From DAOPKN01 sp035391225 (lineage in GTDB: Bacteria; Thermotogota; Thermotogae; MWEM01): DNA of 64,000 nucleotides. Positions within the stretch are counted from its first letter, which is position 1. Each line of letters opens with the position of its first letter. The translations under genes were made by a program, and so were the position numbers. Location of the stretch: positions 1-64,000 of the forward strand of contig DAOPKN010000010.1 of NCBI GenBank assembly GCA_035391225.1, given 5' to 3'. This document shows, one piece after another, positions 17,700 through 26,854 of the stretch. Under the pieces are notes generated by a model. That model was not told where the DNA came from. It worked only from the letters and a program-made list of their open reading frames with translations, and ran no database searches.

Positions 17700-18879
17700 T
17701 GTATGCCTCCTTTGAGAGGATAAAAAGGATTTGGATGTAGCAACCCTTTCCGGGTTGCGAGCGGATGGAGAATTTTCCACCCAGTTCGTTGGCTCTTTCT
17801 TTCATCACCGTGAGTCCGAATCCTGGAGACAGCTTGGAAAAACCAGCCCCGTCGTCGGAAAGGTCGAATTGCAATTTCGGCCGGTCAAAGGTGAGGGAAA
17901 AGTGGAATTGGCCGGCGTTGCCGTGGCGGATGCCATTGGTGAGACCCTCCTGCAGCGAGGAGTAAATCGCTTTTTCCAGTTCCGGTTTCAACGCGGGGAT
18001 CGTGTTGAAGCGCCGGTGGATTTTCACACCGGTGTTGGCCTCGGTTTCGAGGATGAGGGCTTCCAATGCCGGTTGCAGATCCAGCACATTCCTTCCTTCC
18101 TTCAGCGTGCGTACCGAACGTCGAATGCTTTCCAACCCGTTGCGTACCTGTTCTTGGGCGGTATCGATCTTTTGCTGTGCGTTTGCGGGATTCTTTTCAA
18201 TCAAGCGTTTGGCGGCTTCCATCTGGATGATCACCGCGGTGAGTGCATGTCCCACGCTGTCGTGGATTTCCCGGGCGATGCGATTCCTTTCGCGCAAAAT
18301 GGTCATCTCCTCCAAGGCCTTCCCCGACTGCCGAAGGTTTTCGTTTGCTTTTTCCAAGAGTTGCGCTTGGTCATGGACCATCTTCCGGGAAAGGAAGAGG
18401 AACTTTCGCTTGTCGTTGAGATCCTTGACCATGAACATGAAACCGTACACCAGGGTAAAACTGATCAAGTTCCGGAAAAGCATGGTAATCCCTTGCTGCT
18501 GGAGGTAGATGTTCAAGCTGCAAACCCCGATGGTGTACGCCAAGAAGCGCAACGAGAAACCCGTGGTGTAGAAAACCACCGATTCGGCGATGAGCGCATC
18601 GAAAAAGTAGAAGTGGAAGAAATGGGGGTCATTGTACGAAAGCCAGTATACCGCGACGAGGTCGAGAAGCATCAGCAACTTGGCCGAGGAAAGACTGCGC
18701 CGCGGGAAGAAGATGAAATGTCGGACGGTGAACGTGAAGAACATCCACATGATCAGGAAGCTGGAAAGCTGGGTTTTTTGAGGGGTAAAGATGACCCAGC
18801 ACAGGAACGTGAAGAAAAAGAACAGGTACTGTATCCCGTTGATGATATTCACGTAGTTCCGCGATTTGGTGCTCTCCAT
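17668..18879 (-). CDS. Sensor histidine kinase, HisKA_3 (NarX/DesK-like)
   Basis: The protein has 403 residues. About five to six hydrophobic helices fill residues 15-155 with almost no extracytoplasmic domain, so the signal is probably sensed in or near the membrane. A short coiled stretch leads to the HisKA_3 box ERNRIAREIHDSVGHALTAV with the phospho-His. The ATPase part follows, with LQEGLTNGIRHGNA (N box), DDGAGF and GFGLTVMKERANELGG. The ATG at 18879 has GGAGG upstream. The response-regulator gene overlaps its end, so the pair is one transcript. Confidence 0.92.
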   Translation of the reverse strand: MESTKSRNYVNIINGIQYLFFFFTFLCWVIFTPQKTQLSSFLIMWMFFTFTVRHFIFFPRRSLSSAKLLMLLDLVAVYWLSYNDPHFFHFYFFDALIAESVVFYTTGFSLRFLAYTIGVCSLNIYLQQQGITMLFRNLISFTLVYGFMFMVKDLNDKRKFLFLSRKMVHDQAQLLEKANENLRQSGKALEEMTILRERNRIAREIHDSVGHALTAVIIQMEAAKRLIEKNPANAQQKIDTAQEQVRNGLESIRRSVRTLKEGRNVLDLQPALEALILETEANTGVKIHRRFNTIPALKPELEKAIYSSLQEGLTNGIRHGNAGQFHFSLTFDRPKLQFDLSDDGAGFSKLSPGFGLTVMKERANELGGKFSIRSQPGKGCYIQILFILSKEAYNEPGIDTNAG

Positions 18880-19062
18880 TTTGCCTCCCGTCCTTTCTTC
18901 CCCTTTATTTTACCACTCTTTTGAGCAAGTCAACCGGTCAATTCTTTTGTGACCGCAAATGTGACTCGAATTCCACGCAAACCTGACTTTCTTCACTACA
19001 ACCAAACACGGTTTCACGGTATACTTTTTCCGACAACGCAACTCTTACCATACATCTTGGTG

Positions 19063-19088
19063 CCTTCGCTTCGGCGAAGGTTTTTTTT
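19063..19088 (+). terminator. UUCG-loop intrinsic terminator with no annotated gene upstream
   Basis: CCTTCGC pairs perfectly with GCGAAGG across a TTCG tetraloop, followed by eight T. The gene upstream is on the opposite strand, so this ends an unseen plus-strand transcript. A possible -10 (TATACT, 19020-19025) would give an RNA of only about 55 bases. Confidence 0.8.
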
Positions 19089-19260
19089 GGGGATTTTCCT
19101 TCTGTAGGGCTTGTTGGGAACGCCGCAGCCCATTGCGGCACCTGGGAGCCTTCCCTCGAAAAATGAGGCCGCACTGGTGTGCACCGTTCCCAGGATACCC
19201 TGGTCCTCCTCCTATGACTTCCGGCCAAAAATCATTTTCTTGTAATGTTTCCTTTGGCAC

Positions 19261-19289
19261 TTACCCCCGCGTGTGCATTTCTCTATAAT
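19261..19289 (+). promoter_or_regulatory. Promoter of the peptide-type ABC importer
   Basis: A perfect TATAAT at 19284-19289 is preceded at 17 bases by TTACCC. The ATG lies 53 bases downstream. Confidence 0.6.
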
Positions 19290-19342
19290 TTTCGCGGAAG
19301 GCAGCGATATGGTTCGTTGCACAAAACGAAAGGAGGAGCATT

Positions 19343-21862
19343 ATGGTGAAAAGAGTCTCTCTGTTTCTGGTCATCGTAGCCCTGGTCTGCAGTGTTGGTT
19401 TTTCCGCAGTGGAAAAGTACCAGGGGAACCAAAAGGGTCCCTTCGTGGACAAGGTTTTGGTCAATGTGCGCATGCAGGAGGAAATTGGTCTGAAAGACGC
19501 TGCTGAAGGTCTCACCGATATTTTCTTCTGGGGTGTGGAAGGATCGACGTTCCTTTCGCTTGACCAGGAAACACTGGACAAGTTGGAAGTGTACAGTGTT
19601 CCTGCAGGAAGCTGGTCCATCCCCATCAATCCCTACCCCAACGCAGCTCCTTACCAAGCGGAACGGGACGGCGAAGTCACGATCAACCCCTTTGCCATCG
19701 AGAAGGTGCGTTTCGCATTCAACTTCCTGATCAACCGCAAGTACATGGTTGACGAAATCCTCATGGGTGCAGGTTTCCCCTGCTACACTCCCTACACCCC
19801 GGGACAACCTGGAACTTACCGCTACAACCTGATTGCGGACGAACTGGGTTTCACCCCTGAGGGCAACGAGGACATGGCCATCCAGATGATCGACGAGGCC
19901 ATGCAGGAAGCGGCAGCCCATCCGGAAAATGCGGGACGCCTGAAAAAGGGTGAAAAGTACTGGGAATTCGATGGAAAACCCATCACCCTCAACTTCTACA
20001 TCCGCGTGGATGACCCCAACGGGAGGTTGCGCGAAGGCCACTACATCGCCGATCAGCTCGAAAAAGCGGGTTTCGCGGTGAACCGCATGGAACGGGAACG
20101 CGCCATTTGTAGCGCGGATATCTACGGAACAGACCCTGCCGACTACCTTTGGAACATGCTTACCGAAGGCTGGGGTGCAGGTGCCACCCGAAAGTGGTGG
20201 ACCGTTTCACTGGGACAAATGTACGCATCCTGGTACGGGTACACCCCTGGTTGGGCAGAACCCACCAACTGGAGTTTCACCAACGACCTCATCGACAGCA
20301 ATTCCTTGAAAGCCTGGAACGGAAACTTCCTGACAGGCGAAGAGTATTGGGACCTGGTGCTGGCTGCCACGCGTGAAGCGTTGAAGCAATCGGTGCGCGT
20401 GTTTACCACGAACCAGGAGAACTTCTACGTGGCCAACAAGGAACGGCTTCCCGACCGCTTTGCATACGGATTGGGAGACGGGCTCAATCGCTGGTCACTG
20501 ATCACCGCGCGCCCCGTGGGTTCCAACGAACTGCGCATCACCCAGTTCTCCTCCAGGGCGTCCTTGTTCATGTACCCTTGGGACCCAATTGGGACAGATG
20601 GGTTCGCAGACAGTTACACGCAGTACGTGGCTGGACCCTGCGGCATGTGGCCCACGGAGGAAAGCCCCGTTTCGGCCGACGTCATCCGCTACGGTGTAAC
20701 CTGGGAAGACGAAGACCTTGACGTGCAAGTGGAAAAAGATGCCGAAGGGAACATCGTGGGCTTGATCGACGTACCCGCGAATGCCATCAAGTACAACCCT
20801 GCAACAAACAAGTGGGAACAGGTTGGCGAAGGCGTGACCTCTTTCTCCAAGTGCACCTACGAATCGCTGTACAGCGCCTGGCACCATGGCGTGAAGATCG
20901 GCCTCGCCGATTTCCTGTTTGCCCAGGCTTTCATCGAGGAATGGGCTTCCCGGGATGGCGAGAACGACGCAGAGTTTGAAGCTGCGTTCTCTTCCTACTG
21001 GCTCGAAACCGTGAATACCATCAAGGGTTGGGTCATCCACGAAGATGGAAAGATCACCACTTACTTCGACTACAACTTCCCGCAGGACCTGGGGCAGGTC
21101 GTTGGTTCCGGTGCCCCCCCGATTTCCGCTTCTGCTGCGGGAAACCACGTGGGTGTGTCCTGGGAAATCGTGGAAGCCATTGCGCTGATGATCAACGAAG
21201 GTTCGGCCTCCGGCGTGCAATACAGCTTCTCTTCCCAGTCCGAGAATGAAATCGACGTGTTGGTTCCCAACCACGTTGCGGACATTCGTGCCAAGCTGGT
21301 GGAAATGGCGGAGCGCAACCACGTGCCGGATTCCATCAAGGATTTCTTGACACCCGAGCAAGCCAAGCAAAGCTACGAAGCGGCCATCAAGTGGATCGAT
21401 GAAACGGGACACGCGTTCATCTCCAACGGACCCTTCATGCTTGCCGTGAGCGATTCGGAAAACAACTACTGGGAACTGCACGCGGTGCGCGATCCGGAGT
21501 TCCCCTACAACGCGGATTACTGGATGGAATTCTTTGCCGTTCCCCGCATGGTCATCGACAACGTGAACATGCCTCCGTTGATTCCCAAGGGAAATGACCT
21601 CACCATCAAGGTGAAAGCTTCCAAGGTTGTTTTCCCCAACGACACTTCGGAACCTGCAGAGAATGGTGTAATCACTGCTCGTATCCTATCCGATCCCGAA
21701 ATCGAAGTGACGGCGAACCTGATCAACACCGGTGAATTCAAGATCGTGTTCCCGGGAACCCAGACCAATAACCTGCAACCTGGAAACTACCAGGTCATGA
21801 TCGAAGCGGAGCTGCCAGGAGCCGTTGCTGCCTCCACTTCGGAAACCATCGTAATCTGGTAA
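19343..21862 (+). CDS. Very large family-5 (peptide/oligosaccharide) substrate-binding protein
   Basis: The protein has 839 residues against 500-650 for most DppA/OppA proteins. The start ATG follows AGGAGGAG. A signal peptide ends near residue 20 (GFSA). The bacterial extracellular solute-binding family 5 fold is shown by AIEKVRFAFNFLINRKYMVDEIL, IRVDDPNGRLREGHYIADQLEKAGFAVNR, and WNMLTEGWGAG. A separate beta-rich module of about 85 residues (LTIKVKASKVVFP to the C-terminus TSETIVIW) looks like an added Ig-type domain. It is the first gene of a complete DppBCDF-like cluster, so it captures peptides or oligosaccharides for that system. Confidence 0.88.
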   Translation: MVKRVSLFLVIVALVCSVGFSAVEKYQGNQKGPFVDKVLVNVRMQEEIGLKDAAEGLTDIFFWGVEGSTFLSLDQETLDKLEVYSVPAGSWSIPINPYPNAAPYQAERDGEVTINPFAIEKVRFAFNFLINRKYMVDEILMGAGFPCYTPYTPGQPGTYRYNLIADELGFTPEGNEDMAIQMIDEAMQEAAAHPENAGRLKKGEKYWEFDGKPITLNFYIRVDDPNGRLREGHYIADQLEKAGFAVNRMERERAICSADIYGTDPADYLWNMLTEGWGAGATRKWWTVSLGQMYASWYGYTPGWAEPTNWSFTNDLIDSNSLKAWNGNFLTGEEYWDLVLAATREALKQSVRVFTTNQENFYVANKERLPDRFAYGLGDGLNRWSLITARPVGSNELRITQFSSRASLFMYPWDPIGTDGFADSYTQYVAGPCGMWPTEESPVSADVIRYGVTWEDEDLDVQVEKDAEGNIVGLIDVPANAIKYNPATNKWEQVGEGVTSFSKCTYESLYSAWHHGVKIGLADFLFAQAFIEEWASRDGENDAEFEAAFSSYWLETVNTIKGWVIHEDGKITTYFDYNFPQDLGQVVGSGAPPISASAAGNHVGVSWEIVEAIALMINEGSASGVQYSFSSQSENEIDVLVPNHVADIRAKLVEMAERNHVPDSIKDFLTPEQAKQSYEAAIKWIDETGHAFISNGPFMLAVSDSENNYWELHAVRDPEFPYNADYWMEFFAVPRMVIDNVNMPPLIPKGNDLTIKVKASKVVFPNDTSEPAENGVITARILSDPEIEVTANLINTGEFKIVFPGTQTNNLQPGNYQVMIEAELPGAVAASTSETIVIW

Positions 21863-21874
21863 CACGTGTTATTC

Positions 21875-21916
21875 AAGGGGCGGTGTCCGGACACCCCCGG
21901 ACGCGCCCCTTTTTTC
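21875..21916 (+). terminator. Leaky terminator between the binding-protein gene and its permease genes
   Basis: AAGGGGCG pairs with CGCCCCTT and encloses a second small hairpin (GTGTCCGGACAC). It is followed by a T run to 21916. Its position inside the operon fits partial termination that boosts binding-protein mRNA. Confidence 0.75.
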
Positions 21917-21947
21917 TGATTTCGGGTTTGGAGACGAGGTGGGTTAG

Positions 21948-22997
21948 ATGTTCTGGAAGTACGCGCTCAAAAGGATTCTCAACGGGATTTTCATCTACAT
22001 CATTTTGATTTTCATTTTTTCCGCCCTGTTCAACGTGACCATGGAAAGAACGGCGAGAGCCCTCGTGGAAGAGCAGATCCAAAGTGATCTCATGGCGTTA
22101 CGGGGCTCCCAGATGACTCCGGAACAAACCCGGCGTTTCATCGAGGAGCGGCGGGAGAGATACATTCAACGGTACCACCTGGATAAACCGGTTGCGGAGC
22201 GGGTTTTGCGCCGTGCCTGGGACACCCTTTCCTTCGATTACGGTAAGTCCACGTTTATCAAGAACAGTGCTGGGGAGAGGGACGTGACGAAAATCGTGTT
22301 CGATGCGGTTCCCAAAACTCTTCTGCTGTTCGGAACGGCAATCATAATCGATATCTTGCTGGGACTGGTTCTGGGGATCAAGAAAGCCCAGCGCCCAGGG
22401 AAAATGCTGGACAAGTCCACTTCGGTTACCACGATGGTTGTGTTTGGCCTTCCTTCCTGGTGGCTGGGGATGCTGATGATCATGTTCTTCGCCTACACGG
22501 TCAAGATTTTCCCATCCGGTGGATTGATTTCCACCCCGCCCCCCGAAGCAGGGTTTGCGGCTTTTTGGGATAAGCTGTACCACCTCCTTCTTCCCGTGAT
22601 TACGCTCGTGGTGTTGGGCTTTTGGGGCAGGGCCTTTCTCACGCGCAACATCGTTCTGGGCATCCTGCAGGAGGACTACGTGATGTCCGCCAGGGCAAGA
22701 GGGATCCCCGAACGCAAGGTGTTGTACGGTCATGCCATGCGCACCGCGGCTCCCCCCATCGTCACCATGGCACTGCTGGCGCTTCTGGCTTCCGTGAGCG
22801 GAAACATCGTCTTCGAAGGCATTTTTAGCTGGCCGGGCATGGGGAACTTGTATTGGACTGCCATTCAACAAAATGATGTTCCCGTATTGATGGGAAACCT
22901 TTCGATGACAACGGGACTGTATATTAGCGGACTCGTGATCCTGGACTTGATTTACGGTTTCCTGGATCCCCGGATAAAGGTAGGTGGAAAGGGATGA
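21948..22997 (+). CDS. Peptide-type ABC importer permease, DppB-like
   Basis: The protein has 349 residues. One N-terminal helix is followed by an extracytoplasmic region of about 90 residues and five more helices. The conserved coupling segment is present as EDYVMSARARGIPERKVLYGHAMRTAAPPI. It pairs with the next permease, with a 4-base overlap. Confidence 0.9.
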   Translation: MFWKYALKRILNGIFIYIILIFIFSALFNVTMERTARALVEEQIQSDLMALRGSQMTPEQTRRFIEERRERYIQRYHLDKPVAERVLRRAWDTLSFDYGKSTFIKNSAGERDVTKIVFDAVPKTLLLFGTAIIIDILLGLVLGIKKAQRPGKMLDKSTSVTTMVVFGLPSWWLGMLMIMFFAYTVKIFPSGGLISTPPPEAGFAAFWDKLYHLLLPVITLVVLGFWGRAFLTRNIVLGILQEDYVMSARARGIPERKVLYGHAMRTAAPPIVTMALLALLASVSGNIVFEGIFSWPGMGNLYWTAIQQNDVPVLMGNLSMTTGLYISGLVILDLIYGFLDPRIKVGGKG

Positions 22998-24397
22998 AGT
23001 TTTCCGATTTGAAATCCAGCTTCCAGGAATTTTGGTCCGAGTTCAAACGGGTTCGTTCGGGCATCTTTGGGTTGGTGCTATTTGGGTTTTTCATTTTCCT
23101 AATGCTCTTTGAGCCGTTATTGCTGCCGTTTGAGCAGGCAAACGATCGCTGGAGAGATATCACCTACTGGGAAGACAGCCCCAAGGGTGTTCCCCCGGTT
23201 TGGGCAAACTGGTTTTCTTCTTCCAAGAAACCCACCAGTAGCATTATCGCGGATGCGCAGTTCTCGGAACAAGACCTGGGAAGCGTGAAGATCAAGGAAT
23301 GGCTGTTCGAGTACGACTTCCAGGCGGATGAGTCTCCGCAAGACGTGATTTTGAAAGGCCAGGGCAGTGGAACCCCGATGATCGTGTATTCGCTGATTCG
23401 TCCCGACGGGCAGGAAGTCACCATGGTGCAGCAGGCCTTCTCGCTGGGGTCCAAGAATGCCTTCCGGCTCTCCGCGGACAAGGATGCGAAGAAAACGGTT
23501 TTGGATTTCGTTTCCGGGTTCGAGGATCCGCAAGTCGTCCGAAGGACGGATGCTGGAAGAACACTTCCCACGCGATTCCTTTTCGCGCAGGCAAAACCCG
23601 GGATTATCCGATCCCCGGAGGCACTCAAGGGGTTGTATACCATCAAGGTCACAGCTATCATGCAGGGTGCCAACGACAGCCTGTCGAATCTTGCCATCGT
23701 TTTACCGGGCAAAGTCTCCGGTTTGCTGGGAACGGACTCGTACAAGCGGGATGTTTGGTCCGGCGTTCTCTCGGGGATCAAGTGGGCCCTCCTAATCGGG
23801 ATCCTCACCGCGGTTGTTTCTGTCTCCGTGGGCGTGGTGTACGGTGTGGTTAGTGCCTACTTCGGTGGTCTGGTGGACAGCGTGATGAACCGCATTTTCG
23901 AGATCTTCGTCTCGGTGCCGTTACTGCCCGTGCTGATCGTGATGAGTGCTGTTTTCAAGCCAAGTATTTGGACCTTGATCATCATGATGGCCGCGTTTTT
24001 CTGGGTGGGGCCCGTGAAAACCGTTCGCAGCATGGCCATGCAAATCCGGGAGGAAACGTACATCGAGGCTTCCCGGGCCCTTGGCGCTAAGAACTCGCGG
24101 TTGATCTTTAAGCACATGGTGCCTTTGCTCGTTCCCTATTCCTTCGCTTCGATGGCGTTGTATATTCCTGGCGCCATCGTGTACGAAGCGACGGTCAGCT
24201 TGCTGGGGCTTGGGGATGCAACCATCGTTACCTGGGGGCAGATCCTTTCCGATGCATTGAGCTCAGGGGCCGTGATGAATGGGCTATGGTGGTGGGTCGT
24301 TCCACCCGGGCTGGCCATTGCATTCATGGGTATGACGTTTGCCTTCATTGGATTTGCCATGGACAAGATCTTGCACCCGAAACTGAGGACGAGGTAG
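22994..24397 (+). CDS. Peptide-type ABC importer permease, DppC-like, with large insertion
   Basis: The protein has 467 residues; DppC proteins usually have about 300. TM1 (residues about 22-44) is followed by roughly 200 extra residues outside the membrane (DRWRDITYWEDSPKG to NLAIVLPGK). The usual GTDSYKRDVWSGVLSGIKWALLIG and five helices come next. The EAA-like loop is REETYIEASRALGAKNSRLIFKHMVP. The insertion is polar and beta-rich and may dock the oversized binding protein. Confidence 0.9.
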   Translation: MKFSDLKSSFQEFWSEFKRVRSGIFGLVLFGFFIFLMLFEPLLLPFEQANDRWRDITYWEDSPKGVPPVWANWFSSSKKPTSSIIADAQFSEQDLGSVKIKEWLFEYDFQADESPQDVILKGQGSGTPMIVYSLIRPDGQEVTMVQQAFSLGSKNAFRLSADKDAKKTVLDFVSGFEDPQVVRRTDAGRTLPTRFLFAQAKPGIIRSPEALKGLYTIKVTAIMQGANDSLSNLAIVLPGKVSGLLGTDSYKRDVWSGVLSGIKWALLIGILTAVVSVSVGVVYGVVSAYFGGLVDSVMNRIFEIFVSVPLLPVLIVMSAVFKPSIWTLIIMMAAFFWVGPVKTVRSMAMQIREETYIEASRALGAKNSRLIFKHMVPLLVPYSFASMALYIPGAIVYEATVSLLGLGDATIVTWGQILSDALSSGAVMNGLWWWVVPPGLAIAFMGMTFAFIGFAMDKILHPKLRTR

Positions 24398-24402
24398 TGG
24401 GT

Positions 24403-25386
24403 ATGGAAAAAAACAAAGAATACGTGATGCAGGTCAATAACTTGAAGCTGTACTACTTCACGAGCATGGGGCCCGTGAAAGCGCTGGATGATGTTTCGTT
24501 CCACTTGAAAAAGGGAGAGACCCTGGGCTTGGTCGGAGAATCGGGCTGTGGGAAAACCACGACCGGTACCGCGATCCTGAACATGCCTTCTCCCCCCGGT
24601 AGGATCGTGAGTGGAGAGATCATCGTGGATGGCGAAAACATCCTCACCCTCAACGAAAGTACCATTCGAAAACGGGTGCGTTGGGAAAAGATTTCCATGG
24701 TGTTCCAAGGGGCCATGAACTGCTTGACCCCGGTGTACACCGTGGAAAAACTGATGCTCGAAACGCTGCAAGAACACCGAAAGATGGAAAGAGACAAGGC
24801 CTTGGCGTTGATTTCGCGCTACCTGGGATTGGTGGGGCTTTCCAACGACGTGCTCAAAAGGTATCCACACGAGCTGTCGGGGGGAATGAAGCAGCGCATC
24901 GTGATCGCTACCGCCTTGTTCCTGGAACCCAAGATCGTGATCTGCGACGAACCCACCACCGCTTTGGACGTGGTGGTGCAGGCGCAGATCATCAACCTGC
25001 TCAAGGAATTGAAGCAGAAATTGGATCTTTCCTTCATCTTCATCACGCATGACCTGGCGACCGAGGCAGAGGTGGCGGACCGTGTGCAGGTCATGTACGC
25101 GGGAAAAATCGCGGAAATTGGCACGAACGAGCAAATCTACGGGGAGAAGGGGCCCTCCCATCCCTATACACGCCGGTTGTTGCAAGCGACTCCGCGATTG
25201 CACCAGAAGGTGAAAGAACTGGCGTTCATCCCCGGCACACCCCCCGATCTGCTTGAACCCCCACCTGGGTGCCGCTTTCACTTGCGATGTGACCAGGCGA
25301 TCGAACGGTGCAGGATGGAAGAACCCCCCCTGGTGGAAATTGAACCCGAACACCGTGTGGCTTGCTGGAGGTGCTGCGAATGGTAG
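24403..25386 (+). CDS. Peptide-type ABC importer ATPase, DppD-like
   Basis: The protein has 327 residues from the ATG at 24403. It contains Walker A GESGCGKTTTG, the signature LSGGMKQR, Walker B VICDEPTTALDV, and the C-terminal oligopeptide-transporter extension ending with the Cys-containing PGCRFHLRCDQAIERC. That Cys pattern can hold an iron-sulfur cluster in some DppD/DppF proteins. Confidence 0.93.
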   Translation: MEKNKEYVMQVNNLKLYYFTSMGPVKALDDVSFHLKKGETLGLVGESGCGKTTTGTAILNMPSPPGRIVSGEIIVDGENILTLNESTIRKRVRWEKISMVFQGAMNCLTPVYTVEKLMLETLQEHRKMERDKALALISRYLGLVGLSNDVLKRYPHELSGGMKQRIVIATALFLEPKIVICDEPTTALDVVVQAQIINLLKELKQKLDLSFIFITHDLATEAEVADRVQVMYAGKIAEIGTNEQIYGEKGPSHPYTRRLLQATPRLHQKVKELAFIPGTPPDLLEPPPGCRFHLRCDQAIERCRMEEPPLVEIEPEHRVACWRCCEW

Positions 25387-26408
25387 ACAAAACCGAGTTG
25401 AAACGCAACGTGGACCATATCTTCCAAATCCGCGGGTTGAAGAAGTGGTTCCCGGTCCGTCGTTCGATGGGGGAATTTTTCCGCAAGGAACAGCGCTTCG
25501 TGAAGGCGGTGGATGGGATTTCGTTTGACATCCAAAGGGGCGAAATTTTTGGTCTTGTGGGAGAATCGGGTTGTGGCAAAACCACCACGGGCAAGCTCAT
25601 CATGAAATTGCTCGATCCCACTTCCGGGGAGATGGTTTTCAACGGGGAGGATGTTACCTTTCTTTCTGGCCCCAAGCAGCAGAAGTACCGCCAAAAGGTA
25701 CAGATGGTTTTTCAAGATCCGTATGCTTCGATGAACCCGCGCTTCAAAATCCGGGATGTGCTCGAAGAGCCCTTGATCATTCACAAAACACACGATGCCC
25801 GAGCGGGGCGGTTGGAAAAAGTGGAGAAAGCATTGACGGAGGTGCGTCTCCAGCCTCCCCGGGAGTTCATGGAGCGTTTCCCGCATATGCTCAGTGGAGG
25901 GCAGCGGCAGCGCGCCGCAACCGCGAGAAGCCTCATCCTGAACCCCAGCGTAATCGTTGCGGACGAACCCGTTTCCATGATTGACCTTTCCACGCGTGCG
26001 GAGATCTTGCACATGATGAAGGAAGTGCAACGGGACCTTGGACTCACCTATATCTACATCACGCATGACCTCTCCACTGCGCGATACTTCACGGACCGCA
26101 TCGCGGTAATGTACCTTGGGCGCATCGTGGAACTGGGAAACCCCGACGACGTGATCGATTTTCCACGACACCCGTACACCCGCGCGTTGATTGCGGCCGT
26201 GTGTGAACCCGTGGCGGGGAAAGTAAACCGCATCAAGGAGGTGCCGATCAAGGGGGAGATCCCATCCGCCCAAAACATTCCGCAGGGATGCCGTTTTCAC
26301 CCACGTTGCCCCTTTGCGCAGGAGGAATGCTGGCAAAAGGTAGAACCGGAGCTGGAGGATTTGGGGGGAGGACATCTGGTGGCTTGCCGGAGGTACGCGC
26401 AGATTTAA
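25380..26408 (+). CDS. Peptide-type ABC importer ATPase, DppF-like
   Basis: The protein has 342 residues, with a start ATG that overlaps the previous gene by 7 bases and follows GGAGGTG. It contains Walker A GESGCGKTTTG, LSGGQRQRAATARSL, VADEPVSMIDLSTR, and the C-terminal motif GCRFHPRCPFAQEEC. One unusual feature is MIDLS where most relatives have ALDVS. It forms the ATPase heterodimer with the DppD-like subunit. Confidence 0.93.
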   Translation: MVDKTELKRNVDHIFQIRGLKKWFPVRRSMGEFFRKEQRFVKAVDGISFDIQRGEIFGLVGESGCGKTTTGKLIMKLLDPTSGEMVFNGEDVTFLSGPKQQKYRQKVQMVFQDPYASMNPRFKIRDVLEEPLIIHKTHDARAGRLEKVEKALTEVRLQPPREFMERFPHMLSGGQRQRAATARSLILNPSVIVADEPVSMIDLSTRAEILHMMKEVQRDLGLTYIYITHDLSTARYFTDRIAVMYLGRIVELGNPDDVIDFPRHPYTRALIAAVCEPVAGKVNRIKEVPIKGEIPSAQNIPQGCRFHPRCPFAQEECWQKVEPELEDLGGGHLVACRRYAQI

Positions 26409-26426
26409 GGGTGAGCAGAACAAGTT

Positions 26427-26666
26427 TTACGGTTGGGGTACAAAACCTCGCACGGGGGCAAAAAACGGAGTATGCCCTGCAGATGGCGGGGTTTTTTCAC
26501 GTGGAGCTTCCCAGGGAAGGGAAAAGAAGGAGATGGAAGGGTGGTTAGTGGAGGGAGAAACCAGGTTGGATTGCAAAAAGGAAGCGCTGAGCAGGAAGGA
26601 AAACGCGATCACAAGTATGAGCAAAAAACTTCCAAGCTTCCGACCAGAAACGGAAAATGGCTTCAA
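26427..26666 (-). CDS. Small secreted or membrane-anchored protein, unknown
   Basis: This 79-residue frame starts at a TTG at 26666. GGGGG lies seven bases upstream, and a near-consensus promoter stands 31 bases before the start. Residues 4-11 are basic (SVSGRKLG), followed by a 20-residue hydrophobic stretch (SFLLILVIAFSFLLSASFLQ) and a P/S/F-rich tail without recognised motifs. The combination of promoter, ribosome site and signal-like N-terminus argues for a real gene. Its short length and odd tail argue against it. It converges on the end of the peptide-importer operon. Confidence 0.4.
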   Translation of the reverse strand: MKPFSVSGRKLGSFLLILVIAFSFLLSASFLQSNLVSPSTNHPSISFFSLPWEAPREKTPPSAGHTPFFAPVRGFVPQP

Positions 26667-26696
26667 GACCTAACCCCCTCACATTCAATCGCATTC

Positions 26697-26726
26697 ATTA
26701 TACCTTTTCAAAAGCCCGGGGGTCAA
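26697..26726 (-). promoter_or_regulatory. Minus-strand sigma-A promoter upstream of the small protein
   Basis: On the minus strand TTGACC (26726-26721), 18 bases and TATAAT (26702-26697). This is one of the best promoter matches in the window. Confidence 0.7.
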
Positions 26727-26819
26727 AAAAAAAGCGAATCCATGGGGGTCGCGCAAAGCCGCATTTGAAAGGGATTACGACGGTGCGTCCTCGGAAAATG
26801 GCTGCTGAAAGGGATGAGC

Positions 26820-26848
26820 TTGACAGGCACGCTATAATGTGCTATTAT
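26820..26848 (+). promoter_or_regulatory. Promoter of the non-coding RNA
   Basis: TTGACA (26820-26825), 17 bases and TATTAT (26843-26848). The predicted start is near 26855. No coding gene starts within 370 bases. Confidence 0.8.
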
Positions 26849-26854
26849 TCGTGT

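Larger units (their letters stand above)
18880..19342. other. 463-base intergenic region between the two-component pair and the peptide importer
   Basis: It holds a weak minus-strand promoter for the kinase (TTGACT and TAAAAT, spacer only 15, around 18909-18934), the plus-strand hairpin at 19063-19088, and the promoter for the importer at 19261-19289. No credible gene was seen. Confidence 0.6.

Noticed and set aside
26470..26495. Terminator of the peptide-importer operon
   Set aside because: A T run follows a G/C-rich stretch, but the stem has too many mismatches to be called.
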